A program made the translations under genes and the position numbers. Positions 11,135-21,500 of a DNA stretch of 64,000 bases are shown here, in pieces (the first letter of the stretch is position 1; each line of letters begins with the position of its first letter). Below the pieces are notes generated by a model, which saw nothing but the letters and a program-made list of their open reading frames with translations, had not been told where the DNA came from and did no database searches. Origin of the DNA: Haematococcus lacustris (Eukaryota > Chlorophyta > Chlorophyceae > Chlamydomonadales > Haematococcaceae); contig JASKMD010000003.1 of assembly GCA_030144725.1 (NCBI GenBank), positions 8,333,237 to 8,397,236 on the forward strand. Direction: 5' to 3'.

Positions 11135-12883
11135 TCACTCAATCTTCACTTTAAACATGCCTCTCTTGGACCAGCTGTCATCCTGCCAACATGCAGGCAC
11201 CTCGAAGGTGTTGAAAAGGGATGGGCAGATTGTAATGTCTAGCCACCGTGCCCAGGGCTGCTCAGCCATGAGCTGCAGTGAATGGTGCATGGCTTCGGAA
11301 ACAAAGTCCTTTGAATCAAAGAAGGCGACCTTCTGCACAACGGGCATGAGTTGCACCAGCTGGCGCCAGAAATCCAGTGAGGGCGTCAGGCTGCCGCTAC
11401 TAAGGTAAAACCAGGTGCAAGCCCGGCACAGTGGAGCCAGTGCCTGGATGTCAGCGGCTGTGACTCCATGCAGGTCGCAGACCACCACCGCACTGCAGCA
11501 CTGCAGCGGTTGCAGCAAAGCTACCAGCTGCGCCAGGTCCACCCTCTGCTGCCGTAGGAATGCTGGAGTGACAACACCAGATCTTTGCTCCTCCGTGGTG
11601 CGCATAGCAAGCCGCATGCTCTTGATCTTCACTGGCACTTTGCACGCATATGCCATGTTGTGTAGTGCCGCTGCCACATCAGGGTTGGAGATGTCCTCCA
11701 CGCCAATGTGAAGACAATTCAGTACTAGAGGCTGGGAGAGGGAGTACAGAGGCAGGTAAGCAATCGCCTTCCAATGATTAGTCCAAAGCAGCTCCAGCCG
11801 CTGCCAGCTGCAAGGCGCATCTGCACATGAGGTGTCTAGCTTTTCAACACCTCCTAGCTGGAGGCGTGTGATCTGGGTAGCTGCCAGGAGTGCTTTGAGC
11901 TGCTGCTGGCCTTTGATTGTGGTTCCTGGCAGCTGCAGGGTGTGGAGCTGAGGCAGCGCCTGCAGCAGCTCAGTCAGTCCCTCCAGGTTGTGAAGGTGGG
12001 ACAGAGTGAGCACCTGCAGCTGAGCCAGAGGCTGCAAGTACTGCACCAGGAACTCTGAACCCTCATTCCATTTCATATGGAACTGAAGGTGCAGCTGGGT
12101 TTGGTGCTGTGCCAGGGGCTGCAGGTTAGGCAGCGGGAGCCTGCTGCCTGAAGCGTGGCGAGGATAGCCATCAAAAACCAGCTGCTTGAGCCTGGCACCT
12201 TGGAATGGGTCCAGGGTCAGCGCCCCAGGCCCAGGCTGCTGCGGCTGCTGGACAGTGGTACTATGGAGCTCTAGCTGCTGCAGCTGGAGGGACAGTTGTG
12301 GGTGCGAGAGCAGGCTGGCCAGCCCGCTGCTGGTGACGGAGTGGCCACTAAGGACCAGGGCAGTCAGACCCGGGAAGCTGTCCACCAGGCGCTGGGCTAG
12401 GTCAGGCGAGCAGGGCAGCTCCTTGCATCTGTCACTGGTAACTGATCCAAAGCCGACCAGCCTGCAGACCTCCACTGCTGCACAATTGTCCAGCTTTGGC
12501 AGAGTGTGGGCCAGCAGGTCGGTGTAGCACTCGCTGTCCTCCGTCTCTGGCTGCTCCAAAGTCAGTGCCAGCTCGCTTGTCCTCGCTTGCAGTGCTGCGA
12601 CAACTCGGGGCGTGAGCAGCTGATCGCAGCACCGCCTGCCCAGCTGGATGCGCAAGGCTGGGACGTGCAGCAGGTGGGCCTGGGAGAAGGCGCGGCAGGT
12701 CAGGGGCAGCATGGTCCTGGTCCCAAGCTGCACGGCCCGGCAAGCGATGTCATCCAGCAGCGCTGACGGGAGGTCCAGCAGCCTAGTGGCAGGAGGGGGT
12801 GCCTCGCTGGCTGGGATGCACCCAGCTGCTGCTGAGGCACCGCCATCCACTGCGGCTTGATGGTGCATGTCACGCTGGCTCAT
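11135..12883 (-). CDS. F-box/leucine-rich-repeat-like protein, single exon
   Basis: An uninterrupted 582-codon frame from ATG (12881-12883). Residues about 33-75 (LLDLPSALLDDIACRAV...LPLTCRAFSQAH) follow the F-box pattern, the SKP1-binding module of SCF ubiquitin ligases. From residue ~165 on there are irregular leucine-rich repeats (FPGLTALVLSGHSVTSSGL, LPQLHTLQLPGTTIKGQQQL, and others), the usual substrate-binding part of F-box/LRR proteins. Alternatives: an F-box-like N terminus with no ubiquitin-ligase role, since such proteins form large expanded families in algae. GT/AG signals upstream (12900-13060) suggest a spliced 5' UTR. No signal peptide or membrane segment is seen. Confidence 0.6.
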   Translation of the reverse strand: MSQRDMHHQAAVDGGASAAAGCIPASEAPPPATRLLDLPSALLDDIACRAVQLGTRTMLPLTCRAFSQAHLLHVPALRIQLGRRCCDQLLTPRVVAALQARTSELALTLEQPETEDSECYTDLLAHTLPKLDNCAAVEVCRLVGFGSVTSDRCKELPCSPDLAQRLVDSFPGLTALVLSGHSVTSSGLASLLSHPQLSLQLQQLELHSTTVQQPQQPGPGALTLDPFQGARLKQLVFDGYPRHASGSRLPLPNLQPLAQHQTQLHLQFHMKWNEGSEFLVQYLQPLAQLQVLTLSHLHNLEGLTELLQALPQLHTLQLPGTTIKGQQQLKALLAATQITRLQLGGVEKLDTSCADAPCSWQRLELLWTNHWKAIAYLPLYSLSQPLVLNCLHIGVEDISNPDVAAALHNMAYACKVPVKIKSMRLAMRTTEEQRSGVVTPAFLRQQRVDLAQLVALLQPLQCCSAVVVCDLHGVTAADIQALAPLCRACTWFYLSSGSLTPSLDFWRQLVQLMPVVQKVAFFDSKDFVSEAMHHSLQLMAEQPWARWLDITICPSLFNTFEVPACWQDDSWSKRGMFKVKIE

Positions 12884-14350
12884 AGCTGGGGCTGTCTGTT
12901 GACCTGCAGAGTGGGTGGAGCAACAAGGCTGTCAGGGGTGTGAGGGCGTCAGTAGCAGCAGCAGCGTATGATTGGCTGGGTGTGGATGTGGGTACGCACC
13001 TGGCTGCTCCTGGCTGCCCTCAGCTCACTTCTGTCGGCGATGCCTTCGAAAAGCCTGCAGAGTAGAGAGAGAACAGCAGCGTGGACCTCGGACATGAGCT
13101 GGTAAATCACAGCTGGCGAGAAGCACTACTCGCTGGCTACTCCCACAGGCGCTTCAGATAACTTACGAGCGGTTGGACGGGCGGGCCGGTGCGCCTGTGG
13201 GCTGTGCGGCCCGATGATACGGCCAGCTGGGCCACGCAACCCGCCGAGCAGGGTTAAGATAGCTACGCACGAAGCCGAGGGCGATGCGCCTAGGCGACAC
13301 GTTGGCACACCCAGACAGATCTGTTCGTCTTGTATTTTTCCTTATACCCCCTTTTGTTATTTTAATTATAGGCCTCCTCTCTCCATCACCCTAACGGGGG
13401 CCAGGCTGTGAGGTTCCAGGCTGGGCTGCCTGGGTGGCTTGGCTGTGTGGGGTGTACGTGGGTGCACCACACCAGGCCCTCACCACCACTCACCAGGCCA
13501 GCCAGGCAGCTTGGCTGAGCAGGTGGAGCCCCAGCAGCCAGTGCCACACACTGCAGGCAGGCGCCCCCTGGCTTCGGCCTTGCAGCCAGTGCAGGCAGTG
13601 CGGGTGTCAGCCTGGCTGACTGGCAGCAGCACTGAACACCCTCCTCCAGCACTGCTGCTCTGCTTTGACACTGCCCTCGTAGGCAGCAGCCTGAGTCAGA
13701 CCCTCTGCTGCTCTGCAGGGCGACAGGGTTGAAGGATGAGTCATAGGTGTTTGTGGAGGCAACACATAGGGCAACACATAGGGCTGAGGCAGAGAGTCTA
13801 GGCACCTAGGCCAGGGCAGTCAATGGCGAGTCTCTGAGGTCAGGCTGAGGCAAGCAGGCTTCACTGCCTGCCTAGTCAGGTCACCTGGCAGGGTCATTAC
13901 TGCCACAAGCTCAATAGGAGGGGTGGGTCAGGAGGTAGGGGGCAGCACCAGGGGGCGGCGCCGGCAGGGGCCTAGGCGGAGCTGCCTGGCCTTAGCCCGG
14001 TAGCAGGGGCCAACGGCAGCCTAGCCGGGGCGGGGCGGGGCGGGGCGGAATTTGAAAAATATGTTGTACTTTGGAATTGAGGCGTTGTCAATGTGAAACA
14101 TCACATAATCACTTGGATGTGCAGTGCAAGTTGTATGAAAGCCCATGGCAATTGTCTGAGTGTTTCACCGCATTCCAATACTCAGATAGCAAGTCCTCAC
14201 TGCCTAGACTCTATGACAGACTGATAAAGAAAATGGTGATCACAATGGTACCTCATCTCTAAGCCTCCCTCCTTGTCCTTCTGCCTCGTGTTGATCCATA
14301 CAAGTGTTATGTGTGGAGCAGCACTTTTCAGTGCAGGAAGATCCACATGC
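12884..14350. other. Intergenic, no gene recognised
   Basis: Probable 5' UTR/promoter of the F-box gene up to about 13330, then a GGCAGGC-rich low-complexity stretch (13390-13740) and GGGGC pentamers (14022-14046). The Ala/Cys-rich open frames at 13386-13805 have no recognisable domain. Confidence 0.45.
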
Positions 14351-14545
14351 CTAATGCGAGTGCTTATCCGACTCCTCGTGCGAATGCTCATCTGACTCCT
14401 CATGCAAGTGCACATGGTCATGGTCGTGCTCATGGTCATGGTCATGGTCATGGTCCGAGTGCTCGTCCGAGTGCTCATGCGAGTGCTCGGATGTCTCCCC
14501 CTGCAAACCATCCAGCACAGCAAGCATAAATAGGGGCGGCAACAC
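14351..14545 (-). CDS. Small His/Asp/Glu-rich reading frame (possible exon)
   Basis: A 64-codon minus-strand frame. A short hydrophobic N terminus (MLPPLFMLAVLDGL) is followed by nothing but HEHSDEHSDHDHDH-type dipeptides. Such His-Asp runs occur as metal-binding loops in zinc/nickel transporters and chaperones. Here the stretch is encoded by a CATGAC-type microsatellite (14380-14500), so it may be non-coding. No conserved domain accompanies it. Confidence 0.2.
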   Translation of the reverse strand: MLPPLFMLAVLDGLQGETSEHSHEHSDEHSDHDHDHDHEHDHDHVHLHEESDEHSHEESDKHSH

Positions 14546-17022
14546 GCTGTTCTAGTGGCCAACATGTGGCGAGGTGCAGTGCATCAGCCAGCATGAAACT
14601 AGGGCACAGGGCAGCAGCTAGGGAGCACGACAACAGCTTTTCCGATGCGCACACTTAGCACTGAGGCTGGCTGGGGTAGTTGTGTACCTAGTGCCTAAAC
14701 GTAAGGAAGCTAAGTGGGGCCGAAAGGGTATGGGGCTGACAGTTGTATCTTACCATGTTGAGGCTGAGTGTTGCTGCCAACGAAGCACTGCAGTCCCAGG
14801 TCAACTCACCGGTGACGGTGGTGGAGGGGGTGGGCCTGGGTAGACTTCCTGCACACATGAAATCAGTGCTCGACACATGTCACGAGGATGCTCTGCCAAC
14901 AATGGATGGTAGGTACTGGTCCAGGGGGATACTGCCTACCACAATGGGACTGGATGCACATGAGCAAGACAAGATGGTGCTGCCAACCATGCACTCCCGG
15001 CTCAGCAAGTGGACTGAGCGGCGAGGGCATGGGATGGGGATGTGCACACATGCACAGAAAGCTTAAGGCACATCAGGTGTGGATAATATTGGCGGCAATG
15101 GAGTCAGCTGCTGCCAGAATACAAACTCACCGCACACGACAAGAGCGTCCCAGTCACGCAACGCATCAAGGCATTAAAGCTGCACAGGCAGACAAGCAGG
15201 CAGGCGGGCAGGCAAGTAGCACCCACACTCCAGCAGGCAAGCATCAGGCAACCCTTTCCACGGGACTGTCTTACATCAGGCATGAAAGCATTACATTGCT
15301 TAAGGCATTGGGTCGTTTTACAAAGATCACTAATGAGCTTTCACGAACTGGGACAGGGTGCATGTTGGTGATCAGTAGGGTTAGCATGGTGCACCAGCTC
15401 AGGGCGGCAGTGCAAGTCAGCTGATGAACAACGATTTGCAACACAGGCATGTGGTCATCATGGCGTATAGGCCAGTCCCATGCAGTGCAGAGCCCCCTGG
15501 CATGTGGCTGTCAACAAGGTCTTCACACTTTTACCCAAATGTGTTGTGCACTGTTTATCACCCCGAAACATGCTGTGGCTTGTTGCCCGCTAGGTTGATA
15601 GATAGCCGCTCATGGTGGATCATTACACAACTCTGTGCACTCACTGCATGGGTCGCAGCATCTTAGCGATCTGGTTGTCACCACACAGGGCACTGATAAG
15701 TTGTGGAAGGCACCTGCCACCCTGCATTGCAGTCATAGCGCATTGCTCTGGCGCGTGTGCATGGCATGCCAGTGGCAACATGAGGCATTGCGGCTGTGTA
15801 GAGGTACCTCTAAGCAGGGCTCACCTCAAGTGAGATGAAGGTATTGAGGGCCGTCGCACAGCCTGCACTGCAGCAGCCGTCCTTGATGATAATGTCTTGA
15901 ATGCAAACAGGCAACCTGCAGGCAGTCACCAACGTGGGAGCAGTGACCAGCGCATGCAGCTTGCACAGCCATCACTCCAGAGGGTGTCACACAGCATTTG
16001 CCACATGTGATATCATCATTTATGGCGTCAAACGCTGAATACTGCTACATTTGGCACAGCAGGTGCTACCTACTCACCCTCCCACGATGGCATCAAGGCA
16101 CTGGGCGTCCAAGCCACTGGAGGCCAAGAAGCTCAGAGAAGGCTCAATCAGAGAATTGGGGTCAAGAGGCCCGCCGTCTGAGCCCAGGTACAGAGTGGGT
16201 GCAGGGCAGGCTGCGCAGCAAGCAAGGGTCGGCACCGTAAATGTCATCGCAAATGTTTAGGAGCGTCGACGATGAAGGACAGGACGGATGGAGATAAGGA
16301 CTAGAACCACGAGCGTAGTGTTTGAGCGGCTACGCAGGTTACAGCCCGACATGGCGGGCCCGACTCACCGACGGTGCCATCGCCCACAAGGGGGTACGCC
16401 TGGGATCCCTGCGAGGCGGCGCGGCACCCAGGCAAAACTGGGTTGACCGTGTAGGGTCGTAAACATCGCTACATGTACCAACCTACCCAAGGGGCCAGCA
16501 GCGCGGCGATCAGCACTAGAAGCATGGTCTTGGTTACGACTTTGGGAAGCTACCACGTACAGTAACGGTGCTGGTGCATCTAAAGATGGTATGGAAATGA
16601 GTGCGAGTGACCTGCTGGCGCCTTTTGTCCTTTGTCTGTCCTTTTCCCAGTCAAGCTCGGCCATACATATGCACCTCGACAACGGCAACGACGGCGCCAG
16701 TCGCAATAAAGCTGTGTGTCTAGTCCACTTCATCGTGCATACAGATGTGTAAGCATGAAGTGCGTAAGGTCTCACTAGCTAGCTGAAACTAGGCATCAGT
16801 GATTCTTTTTTTTGCGTAATACGTAACGATCGGAACCAAAAGCTTGTTTTCTAGGCCTGGATTTCGTTACCAAACGGACCCTTGCGTCGGCTGGCCTCGG
16901 CTGCTTCGTAACCGAAAATTGTCCTTTTGTGTAAAATAATTATAGAAAATGCCTTTTTGGCGTAAGAAAATGCTGCGATGCTTGTTTTTCGTTACCAGTC
17001 GGGACCAATTGCGTAACCAGCC
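14546..17022. other. No gene recognised
   Basis: Scattered short open frames on both strands without recognisable domains. Around 16780-17130 the sequence is unusually AT-rich, and a 16-bp motif (GCTGAAACTAGGCATC) is repeated at about 16782 and 17108, suggesting an insertion with direct-repeat ends or a small duplication. No coding evidence. Confidence 0.4.
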
Positions 17023-17634
17023 ATGTGGTGGTCCAGGACCCTTCGTGACCAGCATCAGCTTGGCTGTTTTGAAAAACGAATCACTGCTAGGCATCATACA
17101 GAAGTCGCTGAAACTAGGCATCATACAGAAGTCTCTCCCGCTTGTACCAGTCGACAAGCCTATTCGTTTAATGACATGCTATGGGACTGGGTGTGGTGCA
17201 AGGGGCAGGGGCCAGCCATGAAGAGGTGGCTGGAGAGGGCGAGGAGGCACATGGGACGTCATGCAGGGCGGCTGCCTGGCTGTACACTGAGAACCACTTA
17301 TGTTGTCAGCCAGTTCAAGCTGCCCCCGTTGCCACGATGGGAGGGCGTGTACCAGCAGCAGCCAGATCTACAGCAGCAGCAGCAGGCATGTGAGCAGCAG
17401 CAGCAGCAGGAGCTGGGTGTAGATCAGCAGGGGAAGGGCATTGACAGGGGCGAGCCCCGTGTGCCTCTGGGGGGGCTTGGTGCGTGTGAGGCACAGCAGC
17501 CACCTCCCACCTCAGTGCCTGCTGCTCTACTGCCTGAGCAGCACGCTGTAGGGGTAGAGAAGCTGTTGCTTACATCAGAGCATGTGTTGCATGCCAACAT
17601 CGATTGCGTGACTCTCGCAAGGGGGGAAGGGTAG
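17023..17634 (+). CDS. Hypothetical Gln-rich protein or fragment
   Basis: A 203-codon open frame. From residue ~47 the composition looks protein-like: FNDMLWDWVWCKGQ, then KRWLERARRHMGRHAGRLPG, a TTYVVSQFKLPPLPRWEGVY segment, a poly-Gln tract from a CAG run (17370-17410), and a Pro/Ala-rich end. It matches no family I recognise. The Trp-rich start and basic helix could be the end of a transposon protein, but nothing here proves it. Confidence 0.25.
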   Translation: MWWSRTLRDQHQLGCFEKRITARHHTEVAETRHHTEVSPACTSRQAYSFNDMLWDWVWCKGQGPAMKRWLERARRHMGRHAGRLPGCTLRTTYVVSQFKLPPLPRWEGVYQQQPDLQQQQQACEQQQQQELGVDQQGKGIDRGEPRVPLGGLGACEAQQPPPTSVPAALLPEQHAVGVEKLLLTSEHVLHANIDCVTLARGEG

Positions 17635-17639
17635 GAAAT

Positions 17640-18570
17640 CAGGGGTAGGAAATCAGGTATTGGTGCTGGATGCTTGCTGCATGCAAACAGTTCGGATAAC
17701 AGATAACACAGCCCCCTGCCCTGTAGTAGTAGTAGTTGTCACGTGATAAGATGTTCCTAAACATGATAGTGCGCTGCAGAGGATAAGGAATCCCCCCCCC
17801 AGCTGCAAGCATGTGTGATGATGACTCAGAGAAACGCAAACATGCGGCAGATGGTAGAGAGCAAACGAAGCAGCGCATAAGTATATGCATATCTTGTGAT
17901 CACCTAACTAATGCACCTGTCTACCATACCAAACCCCTTGACATCATTGGCGGCGGCCAAGTGCTAAAACCTGTGGCATGCAAGCCTCCAGGCCGGACCC
18001 ATGCGGTAAAACCGCGAAAACCCTACATGGATCCTATGGCTCATTCTACTTGAGCCACTGGCCATCACCATGACATGGTGCTCACCCGCCAGCGTCGTGC
18101 CTGATGCACCCTACGCGCGGCAGCGGGTCGGCCGTAATGTAGCATTCCTACCCCGAGTGTCCATAACCTCCTGACAAGATAACATGTGCAAGCATGTTGG
18201 GATGATTGTGGTGAATGTGATAGTTGTGTTGGGTTAGCATGAACCACTAGACGAGTAATGTTAGAGAAAAACAAGGCATGCATGCAAGATGTATGCAAGT
18301 AGAACAGTGAGAGCAAGAAGCGACATGCGATGAGAGCGTGTATAACGTGATGTATGATGTGCAAGGACGTGAAACGTGATGTGTGATAGCAATATGACAT
18401 TGGACGATGAGGTGAATAGCAATAGTGCGACACGTGTGAAATGTGATGAGCTATATGAGACACATGAGACACATGATGAGTTCAATAGCAACAGTGTGAC
18501 AAGTTTGACATGCATGCAAACTTAACACCACCCCCCCCCACTCCTAGCCCACGCCCAACCCTATATGCCT
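17640..18570. other. No gene; 3' flank of the Gag-protease element
   Basis: Contains a (TAG)4 run (17727-17738), a C-run and an AT-richer stretch with many CATGTGA/GTGTGATA-like words (18180-18520). I looked for reverse transcriptase or integrase motifs here, downstream of the 18571-22635 frame, and found none. Confidence 0.5.
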
Positions 18571-21500
18571 CTACAGCTTCAGATAGGCCCCCATCACTGG
18601 CAGCTTCAACAGATGACGCTTCTGAGCCTTTGATGAGAACACCATGACCCATCCCATCCCAGACCCCAAGCTTGGACAGGTGACGTGAAGTAGACGCTCC
18701 GCCTGCTTGAGCTGCTGGATCCAGCGGAAACGAGCGGGTGGTGCATCTGAGAGGTAGGCATGGGGTACCAACATGCACACAAGGGAATGAGCATAGATTA
18801 CCGCTAGCGGCAGCAGCAGATCCAGGACAGCAGGGTCAGGGCTGCTGATGATGGCGTCGATGGGCTGCTGCTGCAACAGTGCACGGTAGGCAGCAGGGGA
18901 AAGAGATAGATGCAGTTGTGCTGACAATGGCTGCAATTCAAGCCCCGATATGATGATGGGTGTAGTGGTGCATGGATCTAGCAGGCTGTGCATGAGGTCC
19001 AGGTTGATGACTGTGCTTGCCACACGCAGCTCTTGAGGTGTGATGCTGAAGCCGCTGCATTGTGGATGTGTTATCGTGTATGTCACGTTCGGTGTCGCAA
19101 CATCAGCAAGGTGAGCAAGAGTAACTGCTGGCTGCGCAGCTGTGGCCGTGGGCAAAGCTGGATCAGGTGCTGTAGATGGTGAGCAGTGCTGGGTGGTGCT
19201 GGTGTGAGAGCTGGGCAACAGCTGTGCACCCCCCCCAGCAGCAACAACCAGCGCATGCGACAGGGATGAGGAGGATAGGCAGCTGTGAGCATGGGCGTGC
19301 AGCAAGCTGGCATGGTGCAGGGCAGCCGCCACCGCATACAAACTCTCTGCAGCCGTGGCGTCCATGCAGTGCCCAGTGATCTGGTGGCGGTCAGCTGTAG
19401 TAAGCCCCGGTGCGGCAGTGGTGCCAACAACATAACCCAGCGCCAGCTCCCTCTCTTGGATGTTGGGTTCGCGAGTAGTGCCTTTCTTGGATGTCACACC
19501 GTTGGGCACACCATTGGGCAATTGGGTGTACTGCTCTGGCGAGTGTGCAGCAGCAGGTCCATCTGGCAACACCATGCTGATGACTGAGCATGCGATGGCA
19601 GAGGTGGGCAGATCAGGGATGGGAGGTGGCAGGCTAGTAACGATGGCCGGCAGCCAGAGCAAGAAGAGGAAAGAAAGGAACAGCCGTAAGGGAGTGAGAG
19701 TGTGCCACACCACTTCCCTGGACGAGCGTCGAGGCAACAGCGGTGACGGCGGGGGCAAGGTCGGTGCACTTGAGCGCTGCTGCTTGGCCACATGCTGGGC
19801 TGCGGCGGTGCCCACAGCCAGGTGTTTGGCTGATCGCTGCGATGCGCTGGATGTCTGAGACGTGCGCCGAGCTGCAGGGTCTCGTGCTGAGGAGAGCACA
19901 GATTGACTGGCTGTACCTCCCCCCCTGCGGGTGGCTGGCTGAGCTGAGCTGCGCACCGACTTCACCCCTGATCCTGCTGGTATGGGTGCGTCATCGGTGG
20001 CCACCCCGCTTCTGGCACCCTCTGTGGTTGCAAGGTCACCCCCACGGCTGACTGCGCTGGGTGTGGTGGTGCCCGCTGCCACTGGAGGTGTCCCCACATG
20101 CAAGTGCACCCCAGGGGTGTGGATCATGGCAGAAGCGGTGCCGCTGGTTGCACAGGGCTGAACCTGGCTGTGGGACACGGCAGTGCAAGCCACAAGCAGC
20201 TGGCTGCTGCCCATGGGCGCTGAGTATAGGAGGGGAAGGCAGCCTTTGGGCCCAGTGACTGGCAGTGAGTGAGAGGTGCGGATGTCTCCATGGCTGTGCA
20301 GCCGGGGGCAATAAGAGAACTGCCGGTCGTACACATCGCACACGCCCTTGGTCTGCGAGAGGAAGTTGGCTCCAAGCAGCAGGTCATAAGCAAGGGGGCT
20401 ACCAGGAGGCATGACAATGGCCTCCAGGTCGTGCACCATGGCATGGGGAGTGCCATAGCTGAGACTCACGCGCAGGGTGGCAACCTGGGTGGCTAAGGCC
20501 TCTGCACCACTTGCAGTGGACAAGCGACGGCTGCAAGGGGTGAGGGGCAGGTTCAGCGCGGCTGCACACTCATGCGAAATGAGGCAGCTGTCACTGCCCC
20601 CGTCCAGCATGACACCCTGGAGCAGATGCAGCTGGCCCTCACTGTCAGCCACTGCACACCCTGACTGCACCGTGACGTTGGAGAAGTATGTCAGGTGCTG
20701 GTTGGGCACAGCGGTGTGGCAGGCAGCACGCACAGCGGCCGCTCGTGGAGGTTCAGCAGCGATGTGAGCAGCAGTGTCAACAGGTGCGACACTGGGCGAG
20801 AGGTGCTGCTCAATACGCGTCACACGTTGAGCAAGGTGCTGCAGCTGCACAGCCAGCTCCTGCAGGCCGGGCTGGGTGGCAAACACAGAGCCCATGGTGG
20901 GGGTGGTGGCTGGGGCAGCAGGAGGAGCAGGGGCTGCAGCCTTAGGCAGGGTGTGGGTGGCACCAGCAGGCAGGGCTGCAGACATAGGCGTGAATGGCAC
21001 TGCTCTAGCTGCATTAGCTGTGATGATGCAGAAGCTGCCATGCTCAGGGTAGGAGAGGGGCTGCACCCGCGCATCCAGCGACACCCAATGCCCTGACATG
21101 TCCCATGCACCCAGCCCGGACCCCTCTGCTGACACGGTGTGGGCTCGAGCAGGACCTGACAGGCTAGGTGGAGGAGCTGCTTGCAGATGTGGATACAGCT
21201 TGAAGCAACGCTCAGGGGGATGGTAGCGCTTGTGACAGTAGCTGCAGGTGTGCTGCGCATGGGCTGGAGCAGCAGGTACATACCCCCTGTCCAGCAGAGG
21301 CGTGCGTTGCCTGGGGTCAGTGATGGCGCGCGACACCACACTGCCAGCCGTGTGTGCAGCTACGGCATGCGCTGCGCGCGGAGCACTTCCACCGATGACT
21401 CTCTGCTGCTCATGAGGTGGCATAGCCTGGAACTGCCTGCACTCAGCCAAATCATGGCCAGCATAGGGGTGAAGAGGGCAGGTCTTGGCAGGCCGCGAGC

